From contig NC_040018.1 in assembly GCF_000972845.2 (NCBI RefSeq), positions 15,535,157 through 15,599,156 of the forward strand: DNA of 64,000 bases. The letters are read 5' to 3'. How positions within the stretch are numbered: the first letter of the stretch is position 1; each line of letters starts with the position of its first letter. Source of the stretch: Larimichthys crocea (lineage: Eukaryota; Chordata; Actinopteri; Sciaenidae). Shown in pieces: positions 25,410 through 39,266 of the stretch. The position numbers and the translations under genes are program-made. The notes under the pieces were generated by a model. It was not told the DNA's origin. It saw only the letters and a program-made list of their open reading frames with translations, and did no database searches.

Positions 25410-26016
25410 ATGAAAGAGAGAGAGGGAAAGAGTAAAAAGGGAATATACATGAACCAAACGCATAAGCATGTGTGCATAGACAGTATGTGTAGTCTTTACT
25501 TTTAGTGTGTTTTTTGTGTGTGTGTGACTGTGCTCGTTTGTGCACGAGTGTGTGCGTGCGTTTGTGTGTGTGTGTGTGTGTGTGTGTGGTGCATATGTGT
25601 GCCCAGCAACCCAGTCTGTGTGAGCAGAGATAGGGAGGCTCTCAAACTGGTTAGAGATGTGGCTTAGCCTCTTGTCCTCTGACAGCAGCTGGCAGTAACT
25701 ACATAGGAACATACACACACACAAACAGAGGTAAAACTGACGCACAAACAGGCACACTCTTACTGGCATGATCAAAGATACAAAAGTGTTAGTCAAGTAC
25801 AGTGAAGTCAAAGTACCTGCAATACCAGGTGCAATACCAGGTGTGGCTGGACTGGACTAAACAACTGGAATACACACACACACACACACAAACAGCGAGC
25901 GCAATGCTGACGGGTCAATTTCAAAACCTGTCTGGTATGTCTGAGCTCAGTGGTTAAAATGTGTGTATCTAAACACAGTCATGTGTAATTGGTTTGATGG
26001 CTGGGTCAAATTGGTC

Positions 26017-26018
<2 letters not shown>

Positions 26019-26058
<40 letters not shown>
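26019..26058. repeat. (GT)n microsatellite
   Basis: Perfect run of about 20 units. Confidence 0.95.
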
Positions 26059-26061
<3 letters not shown>

Positions 26062-26189
26062 GCCTGTGAAGCATGAGCATGAGGGTGAATTGGCTAGAAG
26101 TACCGACACATTCCAAAACACAGGAGACAGATCTCATGGCCAAACCAAATCTGGGACCACACTGGGAATCACAGAGGAAGACTTTAGAG

Positions 26190-26225
26190 GGGAGAGAGAG
26201 AAAGAGAGAGACAGACAGAGAAAGG

Positions 26226-26260
<35 letters not shown>

Positions 26261-26282
26261 TTAAGAGAAAGGGGGGGGGGGG
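26190..26282. repeat. (GA)n tract ending in a G12 run
   Basis: Polypurine GA block with AC interruptions, then TTAAGAGAAA and a run of 12 G. Confidence 0.93.
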
Positions 26283-27819
26283 CACAGACTCTACAAGCTT
26301 ACAGTGTGTATGAGCGTTGGCTTGAGTAATTACAGACTTGCCTGGTGTGTGGAGCCGAAAGTCTACCACAACACAGCCCAAGTGATGACACCATACACCA
26401 CACACATACATGCACGCATACACACACACACATACACACACACACACCAGCAATTACTGTACAAAGCATTTAAACAGCTGCTCCATATCCCCATTCCTCA
26501 AAGCCACACATACATTCATGCACACTTTCCAAGCCACCCAGTGGTGCAGGATAACTTGAACCGTTGCACAAGGAAGTACATTTTGCACACACAGATGCAC
26601 ATACAAACACACACATACACCCAGGTAATTATGTTCAATCTGCTGTAAATATAAAACACTCCCTCCCTCTGTACCCACTGGAGTCTCCATTGTTTTATCA
26701 AGCAGTGGTGGAGATCTCCACCGCTGCTTTTTGTCCAGCATCAGACCTGTCCTGAGTGGAGCACTAACACCATCTGCTGGCTAGTCATATCATTACACTT
26801 TCTGCATACACACACACACACACACACTAAGTGCCAAGACGCACTTCCTATGATAACCTCTAATGTATCATCATTTAGAAAAAATAAATAAATGAAGACA
26901 AACCCAATTTCTACCCATTCATGTGAAAATGAAGATAACTTGTAAATTCCATGACATGTCATGAGGAAAGACAAGACGTCTCCAGCAGCAGGAAACCGAA
27001 ACAGAGAATCTGTCCAGACGGCAGTCACTTGGAACAAATCAAACATCGACGGCAGACGCCGGTGGTTTTGATCTCTGGAGTCTGCCACAAGGTCCCAATC
27101 TATTCTCTAACTGGGTATCTGTCTGACGCACGGCACTTCCTGACAATAAGCACAGAAACAGGGAAAGGGACACAGATGGAGAGACTGACGGAGAGACAGA
27201 AAGAAAGGAGGAAACTCTAAAATGGGGTATAATAGCTTCAGAATTTATAACAGCTTGCCAAAACCACACAAACTGAGTACAAAGACTGTTGTCACATTTA
27301 CTCAACACTTAATTTAAATTTACTGCGTGCTGTGCACAGTCATTTTACATTAATACATATTTATGTCTGTGTCGTGGGAACTGAAAAAGTAGCTCTTATC
27401 TAGTGCAGATGAGAGTTAAATACCAGGAGACACAATATTTAACAAAATCCCATAATTGATGCTTTAATTTCTTCTTTCATCATCTTCACCAAGATAATTG
27501 AGCCAAATTAGATTCTCCTCCATTTTTATAGGATTTTACTGCAACACACATTTACTGTAACCAAACAACAACAGGAAGTGCATGACTTTAATCACGCTGT
27601 TATATGACCTTTCTTCTTCTACCACATCACACAAACATGTCCACACAAATTTTGATACAATCAAATATATTCTACTCAAAAATGTGTTTCGGGTTTAATA
27701 ATTCCATGGGTTAATAGACAGTGAGACCTATAAGTGAGGAAGTCACTGCGAGTCCTAATTTAACAAAACATTTACTCTGCTCCAAACTAATTGACACAAC
27801 TACCAGCTAAAGTGCACTC

Positions 27820-27960
27820 AGTGAGCGAATTTTCTTGGTAATTTCAGTCAATGTAAAGAAAATGTGCAGATTTATTTTCCACATCAATCGATTGGTTGAA
27901 GAGCAGGTAGAATTTCAGTCAACTAAGATTTTGTTTGGTTGTCTACAGCCCTACAGTACA
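27820..27960. repeat. Possible old interspersed repeat next to the SINE
   Basis: Contains ATCAATCGATTGGTTGAAG and CAACTAAGATTTTGTTTGG followed by TTGTCTACAGCCCTAC, similar to dispersed fish repeats that carry TCGATTAG and ACAGCCCTA motifs. The boundary is uncertain. Confidence 0.35.
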
Positions 27961-27999
27961 GGTTAAACGCCATTACGATGAGCTACTAATATTAAATGA

Positions 28000-28313
28000 C
28001 AGTTCTGGTGGTAGAGGTTCTTGTCTAGTAATCATGGGACACTGGTTCGATTCCAGAGTCTAGTTGAAGTGTCCTTAGGAAAGACACTGAACTCCAAATT
28101 GCTCCCAATGGCTATGCTGTGTGTATGTATATGTGAGTTTTGTATTACCATGAGCCATTTGGATAGGAAACACTATATCGCTCCAGATGCAGTTCCATGG
28201 CAGCCATTCATCGGTGTATGAATGTGTGTGAATGAGTGAATGTGAAAAGTGTTGAGTGCTTGGTAGACCTGAAAAGCTCTGCATAAATAAAAGTCGATTT
28301 ACCATTACTGAAG
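28000..28313 (+). mobile_element. tRNA-derived SINE, near full length
   Basis: The head resembles a tRNA promoter: an A-box-like GGTGGTAGAGG segment near 28008-28018 and a B-box-like GGTTCGATTCC near 28043-28053. The body (GTGTCCTTAGGAAAGACACT, then ATGAATGTGTGTGAATGAGTG) and the tail ending AAGTCGATTTACCATTA match a SINE type common in fish. A target-site duplication was not resolved. Confidence 0.82.
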
Positions 28314-29201
28314 TTAAATGTCAAGGTCTTGCTTTGGGTCAATCACTACACACAGAACACACACTTTCTATCGACACACAGAAACTGGGACTATGCAGTA
28401 AGTGGAGCCAGACTGATGAGTCACGGTGGCCACTCTCTCTCTCCCTCTCTCCTATTTACTTTCCCCTTACATGTGATCTTTTTGTCCCTCATGCTCTATT
28501 TGTTTCTTCACTCCCTTCAGATCATCTACCATCTTCTCCCATCACCTCGTCCTCCTGTCCCACCTCTGATTTCTCTCCTCAACCATTCTCAAAGCCTTTC
28601 CCTTTTTCATCTCTCCCCCAGAAATCATCTCCCTGCTCCTATTCTCACACACTTATCTCCCTCTGTGAGTTATTACACCCACTCCTCATGTTATCCGTTC
28701 CATGTGGAATCTGCCTCAGAAAGACATTTCCTCCTGGTTTGGAGTATCGGAGAGGACGGCGAGAAATGCTCAGACAAAAAAAGAAAGATAGATGGATATA
28801 TAGATATGAAATTTTAGTTTTGTCTACTCCTACAGCTCGGTCGCTGTTCCTACAATAAAGACATTAAATTGTTGCATTAAGAGACAGAATGACTGATGGA
28901 GGACTCTGCCAAAAGAAAGACAGGGTGGGAGAGGGAGGAAAAAATAGAGGCAAGAGCAATATATAACATTTACAAGGGGATTAGTGTACAGCAGTACAGG
29001 ACATGAAGACCCCCACACGCCAACTCTGAACTTGTTAAGGTGGAACATCTGTGGTGGAGTGGGAAGGAGAGGGAGGAGGAGGGAGAGGAGAAGGTCAGGG
29101 GTAAACAGAGAAAGAAAGAGAGAGGGGAGGTGGAGGAAAAAGGAAAAGAGCAGATCAAAGCATGAGAGCTTTGTGCTCCCTCTCTTGGCAGGACTCTGCG
29201 G

Positions 29202-29202
<1 letters not shown>

Positions 29203-29239
<37 letters not shown>
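29203..29239. repeat. (GT)n microsatellite
   Basis: Perfect GT run followed by shorter GT blocks to about 29265. Confidence 0.93.
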
Positions 29240-29241
<2 letters not shown>

Positions 29242-29479
29242 TGTGTGTGTGCAGTGTGTGTGGGTGCGCACGCACGCGCATGCCTGTGCTCCTGGCAGAC
29301 TCAGACTAGGCATTAAAATTATTGGTGCCGCCAGCATGCCGCGGCCCCCACTGAAAAAGGGAGGGAGGTGAGTAGGGAGGGCAGGAGGGAGGGGAGGGAG
29401 TCACCAAGTGCTAATCAGACCCATGTGTGTGTGGCCAGCCCTGCTCTGAACAGCTGTTCCCATGCTGAGGACCTGGCCA

Positions 29480-29562
<83 letters not shown>
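29480..29562. repeat. (CA)n microsatellite, about 41 units
   Basis: An uninterrupted CA run, one of the longest perfect arrays in the window. Confidence 0.97.
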
Positions 29563-29565
<3 letters not shown>

Positions 29566-30206
29566 ATAATCAGTTTGCAGGTAAAACACCATGGCCTGCA
29601 TTTATATGCTTACAAGTGTAAGTAAATATAAAATATATATCTAATAAACACTGTCTTCAAAACTACTACTTTTTTAATTATCTTGTCATTTATTCCTTCC
29701 ATTCATTTTTTATTTTCATTACTAGTGACACAGATGTAAAAATGCAGGATAGGATAGGAAGAGACAGAGAGAGTGAGGAATGGAAGTGGCATGTCTTTTC
29801 CTCCCTATACCAGGGGGACAACAGGAAGTGTCAGAGAGCAGAGGGAGGAAGCTCTGTTATTTATTCTATCAATGGAGGGAGGAAGAGACCCCCACCTTAC
29901 AACCCACCCCATTACAGACACACACACCCACACACATACACTGCACTATACAATGAAGAGGGCATCGATCCATCTTACTTTGCTTGTTTAGATTAGCTGT
30001 TTCTTTTTTAGTAATTGGATCTTTAGGCTGCAACAGTGCCCTCTCAAACAGTGTTAAGCAGGCTGTGCGTGTGTGTATGTATGTTTCTGTGTGTGTGTAA
30101 CGAGGCAGAGCTGTGATGAGCCTTGGGGAATGGGTCTCTTTGTAGTGGGCAGGGAAGTAGAGGAATGTCAGGAATCTCCCTAGAGGATGCAGGGTCTGTC
30201 CGGTCA

Positions 30207-30244
30207 ACTCTCTCCCTCTCTCTCTCTCTCTCTCTCTTTCTTTC

Positions 30245-30287
<43 letters not shown>

Positions 30288-30292
30288 CTCTC
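30207..30292. repeat. (CT)n tract
   Basis: CT repeats with TTTC and GTCT interruptions. Confidence 0.93.
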
Positions 30293-31196
30293 GAGTATGG
30301 CTGTGCGTGGTGCATGTATGTGTGACTGTACACGTGCACAGAACAAACACAGCAGCTGAGATGAGTGTAAAAAGATTTGGAGCCAATAAAGTTCACTAAC
30401 AGCCCGGGAGCAAATAAAATAAAGGTTTTGCCAGAGGCCTTTGGCTGTGTGTGTTAAATAGGGTGATGAAAGAGTTGGTGGTCAGACTTGAGTCAAGACC
30501 TCTAATCTCTTTACCAGCTACACTTTATATTGACACAACAGTGCTGTTCTACCCTGTGTATCCTGTGTCTGTGTGTGTCGCTCTTCCCTTCCTTGTTGTC
30601 AGGGGTCATGGTCACTTCTGTGTGTGTGTGTGTGTGTCTCTCTCTCTCTGTCTGTCAACCCCCAGCTAGAGTGAATTCCTCACTGCGGTGCAGTTTTCAG
30701 CAGTGATGTTTGTAACACAAAATGTGCTGGCACCCAATCACAGCAGAGCATCCGGTTGATGACAGAGATTTTGCAGATCCTCAGTGAATTGAGGTTGGAG
30801 AGCAGGCAAGCATATGTGTGTCTATGTGCGTGTTGTGTATGTAAACTAAACACAGATCCCCAGCAGTGCTCTGTTCTGTATCAGAGATCAGACAAAAAAA
30901 ACACACACACATGCACACAGCAAAAGAAAAGTGAGCCATAGTGGCACTTGGTGGAGCGAAAAAGAAGATAAGATAAGCAAAGGGGATTAAGTCGGACTAT
31001 AGGATGTGAATCTCCGGAGGGAACATACGTACGTTTGAAAATGACACATCACAAACTGTGGTGTTACTCTGGGAAAGAGAGTCAGTCTGTGAAAAGTGAA
31101 GACATGCACAGAGCTGACGGGAATAGAGACTGAACAGAACCACACAAAAGATAGATCATGAACTAAAGCGCAGCCTTTGGGCATGTGCGCGCACGT

Positions 31197-31228
<32 letters not shown>

Positions 31229-34118
31229 GCCAGACAGAAAAGAGAGCAAAATGTCCAGTGTAGCCAGAGGATAGACAGAGAAAAGAGAGGGAAGAGAATG
31301 AGTGATCTTATGAGTGTAATGAGCAGGTCCAGACTCCATCAGCAAACAGATGTTCAGCACAGCATAGGTTGTGATTCTGTTTTCATTATTTCCTAATGAA
31401 AAGTGATATCGCTCACATCCATTTATTTAAATGCTTTGTAATCTCCGACAATTTCACCACCACTACTCACCACAAAAGAGAAACCAACACACTGAGCCTC
31501 ACCTCCTCGTCTCTCTCATTTTCACATCCATCAGAGGAGGAGAGGAGACGAGAGAAAAGAGAGGAGAGGCTTGGGGAGCAAAGTTGTAATAGGTGGTGAC
31601 CTGGTGGGCCTTTTTGGGGGGTCTGATGTGTCTTTAAGGGGCCGGGGTCAGGAGGGCATCTAGGGTTAGAGTTGAAGTACAAAGTCACACTGAAACCAGA
31701 GGATGCTGAGGGGTTAAAGGACACACAGCAGCAGAAACAGTTAACCAAACTGAGCGAAATTCAAAGCATGGGCACAGGAACCACAAGAAATGACCATGAC
31801 AGTGGAACCAAGTTAATTTCATACCGGAAAATGGAGTAAACTACTACAGGTGTGTGAGAGAAAATCAATGATTGTAACAGTGGTGTGTAAAGCGGAACAT
31901 TTCACTTCCATCTGCGGCAGCTTACAGGTACTTACAGGTGTTAAGTCTGGTAATAGTAGTGTTGTTTCCAGGCCAGTGAGCAGCAGCCCACTTAGACCTT
32001 TGCTGCAAGGATCAGCAAGGCAGAGCTCTCACAATGAACATCTGACATAACCGAAATAAACTTAACCGACTTAAGGAAGGGGCCTGCGGTCTTTCTTTGA
32101 ATTGTGTATAAAGTGAACACAGCACACAGGCACACAGTGATTGGAGTGTATCCACTGTGGAGCCTGCTTGTATCTGGTTCCTGTACCGTAAAAGCTTAAG
32201 TCTCTGCGTCTCTGCCTACAGCTCCTCTCTCGTAAGAAACTGTACATACTATAAAATAACCTCCCCTCTCCAAACAGACAATAAAGACTAGCTCGCAGCC
32301 CCAGGACGCGGCACCATTCACACTTTAAAATAACCAGCAAAGAGCTATTTAAACAGGACCAGGTTTCAGCCCCTCATAAAACAAATACACACAGGAATAA
32401 TTCTATCGACACAGCAACCTGGCAGGGAAAAAAGGAAAAAAAAAAAAACGTCTCTCCATGGGGGGTACCAGGATGCTACACCGAAGAGTGGTCGTGTTGA
32501 TGTTGGTGTGTGGAAATGGTGGGAGGGAAAAAGGAAAAAGGGGGGAGGAAGAAAATCAGGTCCCACAGAGCTACCGTGCAGGCGCCAGCAAAGACAGCGA
32601 GGGTGGAAAGGAGGGGAAGGGGGGGAGAAAGACCCTGGTGAAACTCTCAACAGATGCGTGAAGCTCTTGTCAGCATTCCTGCTAGGTAACGCAAGGTCAG
32701 GAGCAAGCAGGAAGACAATATGAGGACTATTTGGGCTCCCTGAGCGCCAGATGTGTTTTAATAAGACGGCTGCCCTCCTAGCTAATAAGGTCAGCCTCTG
32801 GCTCCAGCCAGACGAGCAAACAAGTAGACTCTTGGCAGGAATTCAGCTCCAGCTTGGCACAGCCTCCCTCCCTGCTTCCTGCCTCGCTCTCTCACTCACT
32901 CGCTCCCTCTCTCACACAATCTTGGAGAGATCGAGGCAGGCGGACTCACTCGCTCCCTCTCTTTCTGTGCGTGTGCGTGTATGACTCACTCCGTCTCATA
33001 CACCCGCCTTTTATTAGACACTTCCCTTTTTCTGCAAGGGGAGAGGGAGAACTACTGCCTAAAAACTGGAGCCTTTGAGAACATCTGTGCTTGGATCGCA
33101 CACTAACATGCACACACCGACACACATGCAAGTGCATGCACACACATACACACTCACAGATATCAACACATTACAATACAGTTCATGCCACTGACTACCT
33201 TCTAGTGGACATGAAAAAAGCCACTCTGCTTATGTTAATAGATAAGAAATGAAGAACTAAGATTAGTTATAAAAAAAATAATTATTGGACCAATAAATCT
33301 TACTCCTCTAGAGGGAAAAATAAAGCAGTGGCATTGGCGCCAGAAAACACTGGCTTGCTCTGCACTAAGATGGAGACAGAGGAGGTGAAGAATGCGGAGG
33401 AGGAGGAGGAAGAGTTGAGAATGAGGAATGAATGAAGGAAAGAGAAACTAAGAAAGACAAAGATGGAGGGATCAGGAGTGAGAAAGACGAATCTTGGCAG
33501 CTTCAGTTGAGGTTCTGTTCACACAAGCTCCCTGCCAGTTGCTTATTGGGTACAAAAAGAAAGTCATTGTCAAACGAGTCCAAACATCGTCTGGCATTTA
33601 AGCTTGTTTAATTGTCCAATAAAAATGTTGAGAGCAAGAGATCCAAAAACAACTAGAACCACTGTAACTCACAAAAAAACTTTCTAATGCTATCAATGTA
33701 TTTGAAACATGTGGCTACATGTCACTGGGCAGAACCCAGGTGCCACAGGAAGCAGTGGAGGAAATATGATTGAGGGGATGTCACAAGCAAAGTGCAGGGT
33801 ATTTTAACTTCCAATAAACACAGACACACACATAAACAAACTCACAAGACCAATACTTATTTAATTATGTTCTGAATGTACAAAAATACTTTGCTATTAT
33901 GTGCACATTAACTGTAGATACTGTACTAGACACACACACACACATGCACAAACACACACACACACACTCCTCCAACTCTTGGCTCTCTTTCTGTGATCCT
34001 CTGAGGTAAAGTTGACGTCATCCTCTGCCTCACATGAAATCAGCCCATCAAAGACAGACTCTCTCCTAATGGTGCCTGCAGTCCTCAAATATTTACTCCT
34101 GGGCTGGGCCACGCGATA

Positions 34119-34119
<1 letters not shown>

Positions 34120-34161
<42 letters not shown>
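34120..34161. repeat. (CA)n microsatellite
   Basis: Perfect run of about 21 units. Confidence 0.95.
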
Positions 34162-34163
<2 letters not shown>

Positions 34164-34360
34164 GATGCACACAGGAGCTCTCCATACACACGGCTTCCTA
34201 TTCACCTATTCTATCTCCTATTCACACAAACCAGGTTCACACATGGTGATCAATCAGTGGCTTAATGAGACAAGTGTAGAAAAAACAGAATGAATGCCAC
34301 ATTTTTTTACTTTACATTCATTTGAGAGACTTTCTTTATTCAAAGAAACTTAAATCTAGG

Positions 34361-34412
34361 AAACAATTTGAAAATGTGAGGTCTTGCCCAAGGACACATT
34401 GACATGTGAACT
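34361..34412 (-). mobile_element. Short SINE remnant
   Basis: GTCTTGCCCAAGGACACATT followed by GACATGTG is the reverse complement of the middle part of the SINE seen at 28000-28313. Head and tail are absent. Confidence 0.55.
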
Positions 34413-34960
34413 AAAACAAAACAAGTGAACTCATTATTCCTGCCTGGTGTGCTATCAATCTATACTACCATATGTCATGGTCAAAAGGTGTTTCCTGCAT
34501 TTCCTGCAGGCAGTTGGCATGTAGCCTTTGCCTCTGTTCAGTGCTAGTGTCTTTCTATAAACCTCTATAAAACATGAATCATAATGCAGTAAAGAAATAC
34601 AGGATATATGATAGATCTGTGATTTTGCAAACATTGTTTTGCCTATTTAGGGTATCTTTTAATATTGTTAAAGAATGAGTCACCCTCTGATTCCCAGCCC
34701 TGCACTGTGTGCCCATGAGAGTGTATTTGTACATTTGTCTAATCGTTGGACATAAGGTTGGACCATCAGCCATCGCTGGGTTAGAAAAGGTTTCTGTTCC
34801 AGAGGTTAGACCTTCCTGTTTTAATGCTAGCAGACAGGGAACATTTGGCTAGGTGTAATCTGATATGACCTTGTCACAGCAAGCTCGAGGTCACAAGGTC
34901 AGCAGGCCTTATCATTCAACAGCCGGCCCTGTTTCTGCTCTACACTGACTCTGTCACACA

Positions 34961-34961
<1 letters not shown>

Positions 34962-35027
<66 letters not shown>
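34962..35027. repeat. (CA)n microsatellite
   Basis: Perfect run of about 32 units. Confidence 0.96.
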
Positions 35028-35029
<2 letters not shown>

Positions 35030-37490
35030 GCACAGACAGACACAAATACAAATCTGTTCCCACAGTTGCTACGGGTTGATGTATAGCAGCTTGTAAAGTA
35101 TGGCTGTCGGTCATTTTTAACAGCCTATCATAGAGATCCAACAGGACCACAGCCATCCATGCAGGCTCATGCCACTGACCGGCTCAGCAACACTCCATAA
35201 AAGTAGCTCAGACTCCTCCATGCGCGCTGACTCAGTCCAGTACAGCAATACAGCAGAGAAACACAGCTTTGATCTACACTGACAGACACTCACAATCAAG
35301 ATGCTCAAAAATGCTCTCACATGTGTGCAAATGAAAAAAAAAAAGCCCACACTGCCTGTCTTTCTAACACAATCACAAAACAACTGAACAACTCTGACAC
35401 CTGTGGAGCTGTGCAGTGTGGGAGCCTGTCCAAAGCCTGCTATCAGTCCAACACTGAGGACACATGTTCCATATTGAGTGGATGTCAAACAGCATCTGAT
35501 CACTGCTCGGCCAGCGTCAGTCTGTCTGAGGCTCTGGTCTGTAGAAATTGCTCTGCTTACCGCTCTCCTCAGGCAAACCGACAGGTGGAGAACGATTGGC
35601 TCACAAAAACCCCATCTGGCCAGGACGGAACACACAGTGTTATCATATACACAGGACAGTGAGGACACGGGTAATAAGATCTTATGAATGTAATGCTCCA
35701 AAGCATCCACACAGAACCACATGTTTTAGCTGATGGTCGCACCGGATTTATTGATCCGCAGTTGGCTGAATTTGAGTCAAATTGGACTGGAGATCAAAGA
35801 TGAGACAAGGCTATTTTTGTTAAAAAAAAAACATGTATGGAAAAAACTGCTAGGGTCGCTGATGAATCTCACAGATCTAGTCATGAAATTTAACAGCACA
35901 ACGTAATGGATATTTAAAAGGATACAATATCAGGCTGGTAAAACAATTAGAGCTCGGAGTTTAGATGGTTTCATTTCATCAGGTTTAATGCAGGTACAGT
36001 TTTGATTTAAAAAATGTGTATGTATTGGTTAGAGGGTGTTTCACCAACTGCGAAGACTGCTGCTGTAAGTGCTGAAAATTGGAAGAATGCCTTTGATTTC
36101 TACTGAAATCAGAAAGCATTACAAAACCCCATGGAAATCCCTTCAGAAAAGAAATACTGGTTATACTCAAATGAGCATCTACACTATGAGCTTATTTTAA
36201 GTTGCTTGGACACGTTCATATAATATCATAGAACACTGAAATAAAAAGTGCCAACACATTTTTTTTTACACATTTTAATCAGGGCCATAGTAACTCCCAC
36301 AGAGGACACTGTGGTCACGCGTACTGTATTTTATTTATCTGTCTTATACAATTAAACTTTCACATGATGGGATCTACAAGTGAACTCCATTATGTGAAAG
36401 GTCTTTTAAATTTGACTAGTGTTAGGCTTAGCTTCCATACTTTTAATATCCTGGCCGAATTTGAATGTATGGCCATATACTACAGAACGGTAATGAGTGG
36501 ACACAAGCACACTTAAGGTCTGGCAGAAGCACTTTGTGCTAACTGAGCGTAAATAAATATTCATTAGTGTGCTGCTAAGCTACCTGACCTGTGACCCACT
36601 CACTTCCTCTTCTCCAAGGCTATCAAGGAGCGGAGCTGCAGGCGGATATGAAGCCTCATAAAGAAATCTCTCTATTCTTTGCCGTCTCCTATTTTTGTCC
36701 GTTCTGTTTGATGTGTAGCTTCTCTGTATTTGAAGTGGTTTTCAAAAAGACAGAGCAGAGAGGAGATGTCACACAGAAAGGTCTTCCTAAACATCACAGG
36801 AAGAACGAGTGTTGATTGTGGTTGCATTTTCAATTAATGAACTGAGTTAGCTCCTGTTACTATAGGAACCAGCACAAAAAGTGGCATACTATAGTTCTCT
36901 TTAAAGTGATAGATGACTATTAAAACTTAATTTAACAATCACACAGTGTCATTGATAAGAGGCATGTACTATTTTGTTGATTAAAATAAAAATGTGCTGG
37001 TGTTGTCACAGATCAGCTACCAACACGCTCAAAGAATCGTTTTATTTCTCATCCAGGAGACAAATCTTATTTAGAACCAAATTTACCAAATTTAACCAAA
37101 TTTAAAACCAAACCTAGATTCTGCAGCTGGAGTGACTCTTGTATGTTTAAATATCAGTGGCTGAATTGAAAACTACAAGGACGACTGTATTAAGATGACT
37201 AATGAACTGCCATCTTTCAGAGTTGAAGGCTTTAAGTCCATAATGCCCATAATGCATATTGTAGCTGATTAATATTCTGGAAGCAGTTATACCTCCAGGA
37301 ACAAAAACATGCCACTCTTATCCTTACACTCTTACAGACTTACACAACACAGATAACATTCAGCTGTGTGACTCTGACTTGAAGGCGGTAGGAATGACTT
37401 ATGTTACTTTAGAGGAAATAAGGATCAGTGCCAAAGCACAATGGCTCTAACAGCCTCCACTGTTAGTCATACATACATATATACATTACT

Positions 37491-37580
<90 letters not shown>
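37491..37580. repeat. Compound (CA)n(TA)n(CA)n repeat
   Basis: CA block, then about 48 bp of TA with one phase slip (ATAATA), then another CA block. The TA core is self-complementary. Confidence 0.95.
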
Positions 37581-37581
<1 letters not shown>

Positions 37582-39202
37582 TATACAAACACGAGGATAT
37601 CCTCTCCCTCCTAAATTTTTGTATGGGTTTCGTGGCTGTATGACTTCAGTGCGCATTAGTGACCTTCTATCAGTATTACTGTCCAGTCCAATCACTGCGA
37701 CCAAACTAGAAAGGCCACTGATGACACTGGGCAGAGATTAGGAGGCAGAGTGAGAATGAAATAGAGAAACTTCAGCAGAAACAGTGAGTAAGTGATTAAA
37801 TAAACTTGACAGCGAGAGAAAGAGATCTGATGGATATAAAGAGAAAAAGATCTAAATAAAAGGTCCACAGAGAAGAATAATGAGGTATGAATATATGACA
37901 CATTAATTAAGAGGAGAATAAGGAACATGTGTGTGTGGATGAGTGTATTGTTGTTGAGAGTTAGTCATGCGGTGACACATGCCCACAGTCAACACACGCA
38001 AATATACACACACGCATAAAACCTTTTAACCCTGGCCAAAGTTCGTCACACCCGGCAGTAACCTTTAAGAATCCTGAATGAATAAAATATAGAGAACAGG
38101 CAGACTTGGAAATTTATATAGGCCTCAAACTTTATCTTTAATGATTGTCAGTGTGCACACATGAACAAGATGCTCCTGCATTAAAATGTTTGTGGGCTCA
38201 TATGGATTGTATTAATGAAAATACAAATAAATAAAAGGAATGCAATCATACAAAAATGTAAGACATGAAAAGTTGAAGGCAGGTGGGTGGCAGGACTACT
38301 TGGTCAAACACTAGTTGGACTACTTACTGTAGATATTTTCATTTTGATACAAACAGATGATTTTTCTTAGGCTATTGGACGACAGAGAGGATTATAGAGA
38401 AGACTTCTAAGTACACAGGGAAGGAACTGGAAATACTTGACTTTTCATTTATTTACTATTTGGCATTGGAGTTTGTGGTTGCTGAAATGTAAAAACTGAA
38501 AGTAAACAAAATAAACGAGTGAGTTTGAAAAATTAGATTAAAACTACAGATTCCAAGTTCAAGCAGCTGTCACATTTCTGTTCCAGACAATATATTGACA
38601 AATAACTTTTTCCAACCTCACACACTAACTCAGTCTTAAAAAATGCCCATTCAGTTTACTGTGTCTCACTCTCTGCTTTGATGTCTGTTGCCTTTCCTGA
38701 TTATGACATTGTGACATGATACATATTTGCTCTTTGTCTAGAAGAGGAATATATATAGAGAGGAAAGGAAAAGACGTGGTAAGATATGGTAGAAAAGGCG
38801 AGGCTGATGTGAGGAGAGGGAGGTCAAGAGTTATCACCCTGGTTGACCTGAAGCAATGTGACAGGACTTGTCATCACTTTTGCAAACATAGAGCAGGAGC
38901 TTGAATCAGAGCAAGAGCGGAAAGGCGATGTGCGGACATCAAAACCAGACTGGACTCTATTTCATAAATCATCTGCTTTATGTGCACATTGCAAAGTTGT
39001 GCATGGTTGTGCATGTGCTCGTCTGCATTGTTTTTGCTGCAGAGATCCTTCTCTTTTCCATATACAAAGTGTTGGTCATATGGTTGTGTTCAGGAGACCC
39101 CCACAGAATGGACACCTCCTCAGTCTTTATGCCCCCTCCTGAGGTGTGAGATCATGTCTGCACTAGGGATGTTGCCAACAGAACAGAGAAGCATGCACAA
39201 AC

Positions 39203-39204
<2 letters not shown>

Positions 39205-39265
<61 letters not shown>
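39205..39265. repeat. (GT)n microsatellite
   Basis: Perfect run of about 30 units. Confidence 0.96.

Positions 39266-39266
<1 letters not shown>

Larger units (their letters stand above)
25001..37000. other. Intronic sequence without a supported gene (third part)
   Basis: The densest microsatellite zone of the intron (25311-25409, 25562-25588, 26019-26058, 26190-26282, 26401-26449, 29203-29239, 29480-29562, 30207-30292, 31198-31228, 34120-34161, 34962-35027). It also holds a full SINE copy (28000-28313) and a SINE fragment (34361-34412). The longest open frames, near 28256-28858 (+) and 35117-35722 (-), have no recognisable domain and look like chance frames. Confidence 0.5.

Noticed and set aside
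25282..25811. His/Thr-rich 174-codon frame
   Set aside because: It is the translation of the complementary CA strand of GT arrays.
28043..28053. B-box-like GGTTCGATTCC considered as part of a tRNA gene
   Set aside because: The surrounding sequence does not fold as a cloverleaf and continues into a SINE body and tail.
28256..28858. 200-codon plus-strand frame
   Set aside because: It starts in the tail of a SINE and runs through a CT-rich block that yields Ser, Pro and Leu. No domain seen.
35117..35722. 201-codon minus-strand frame
   Set aside because: Unusually long for chance, but it has no recognisable domain, is rich in Ser, Cys and Val from unbiased sequence and shows no splice sites in register. 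Treated as chance.
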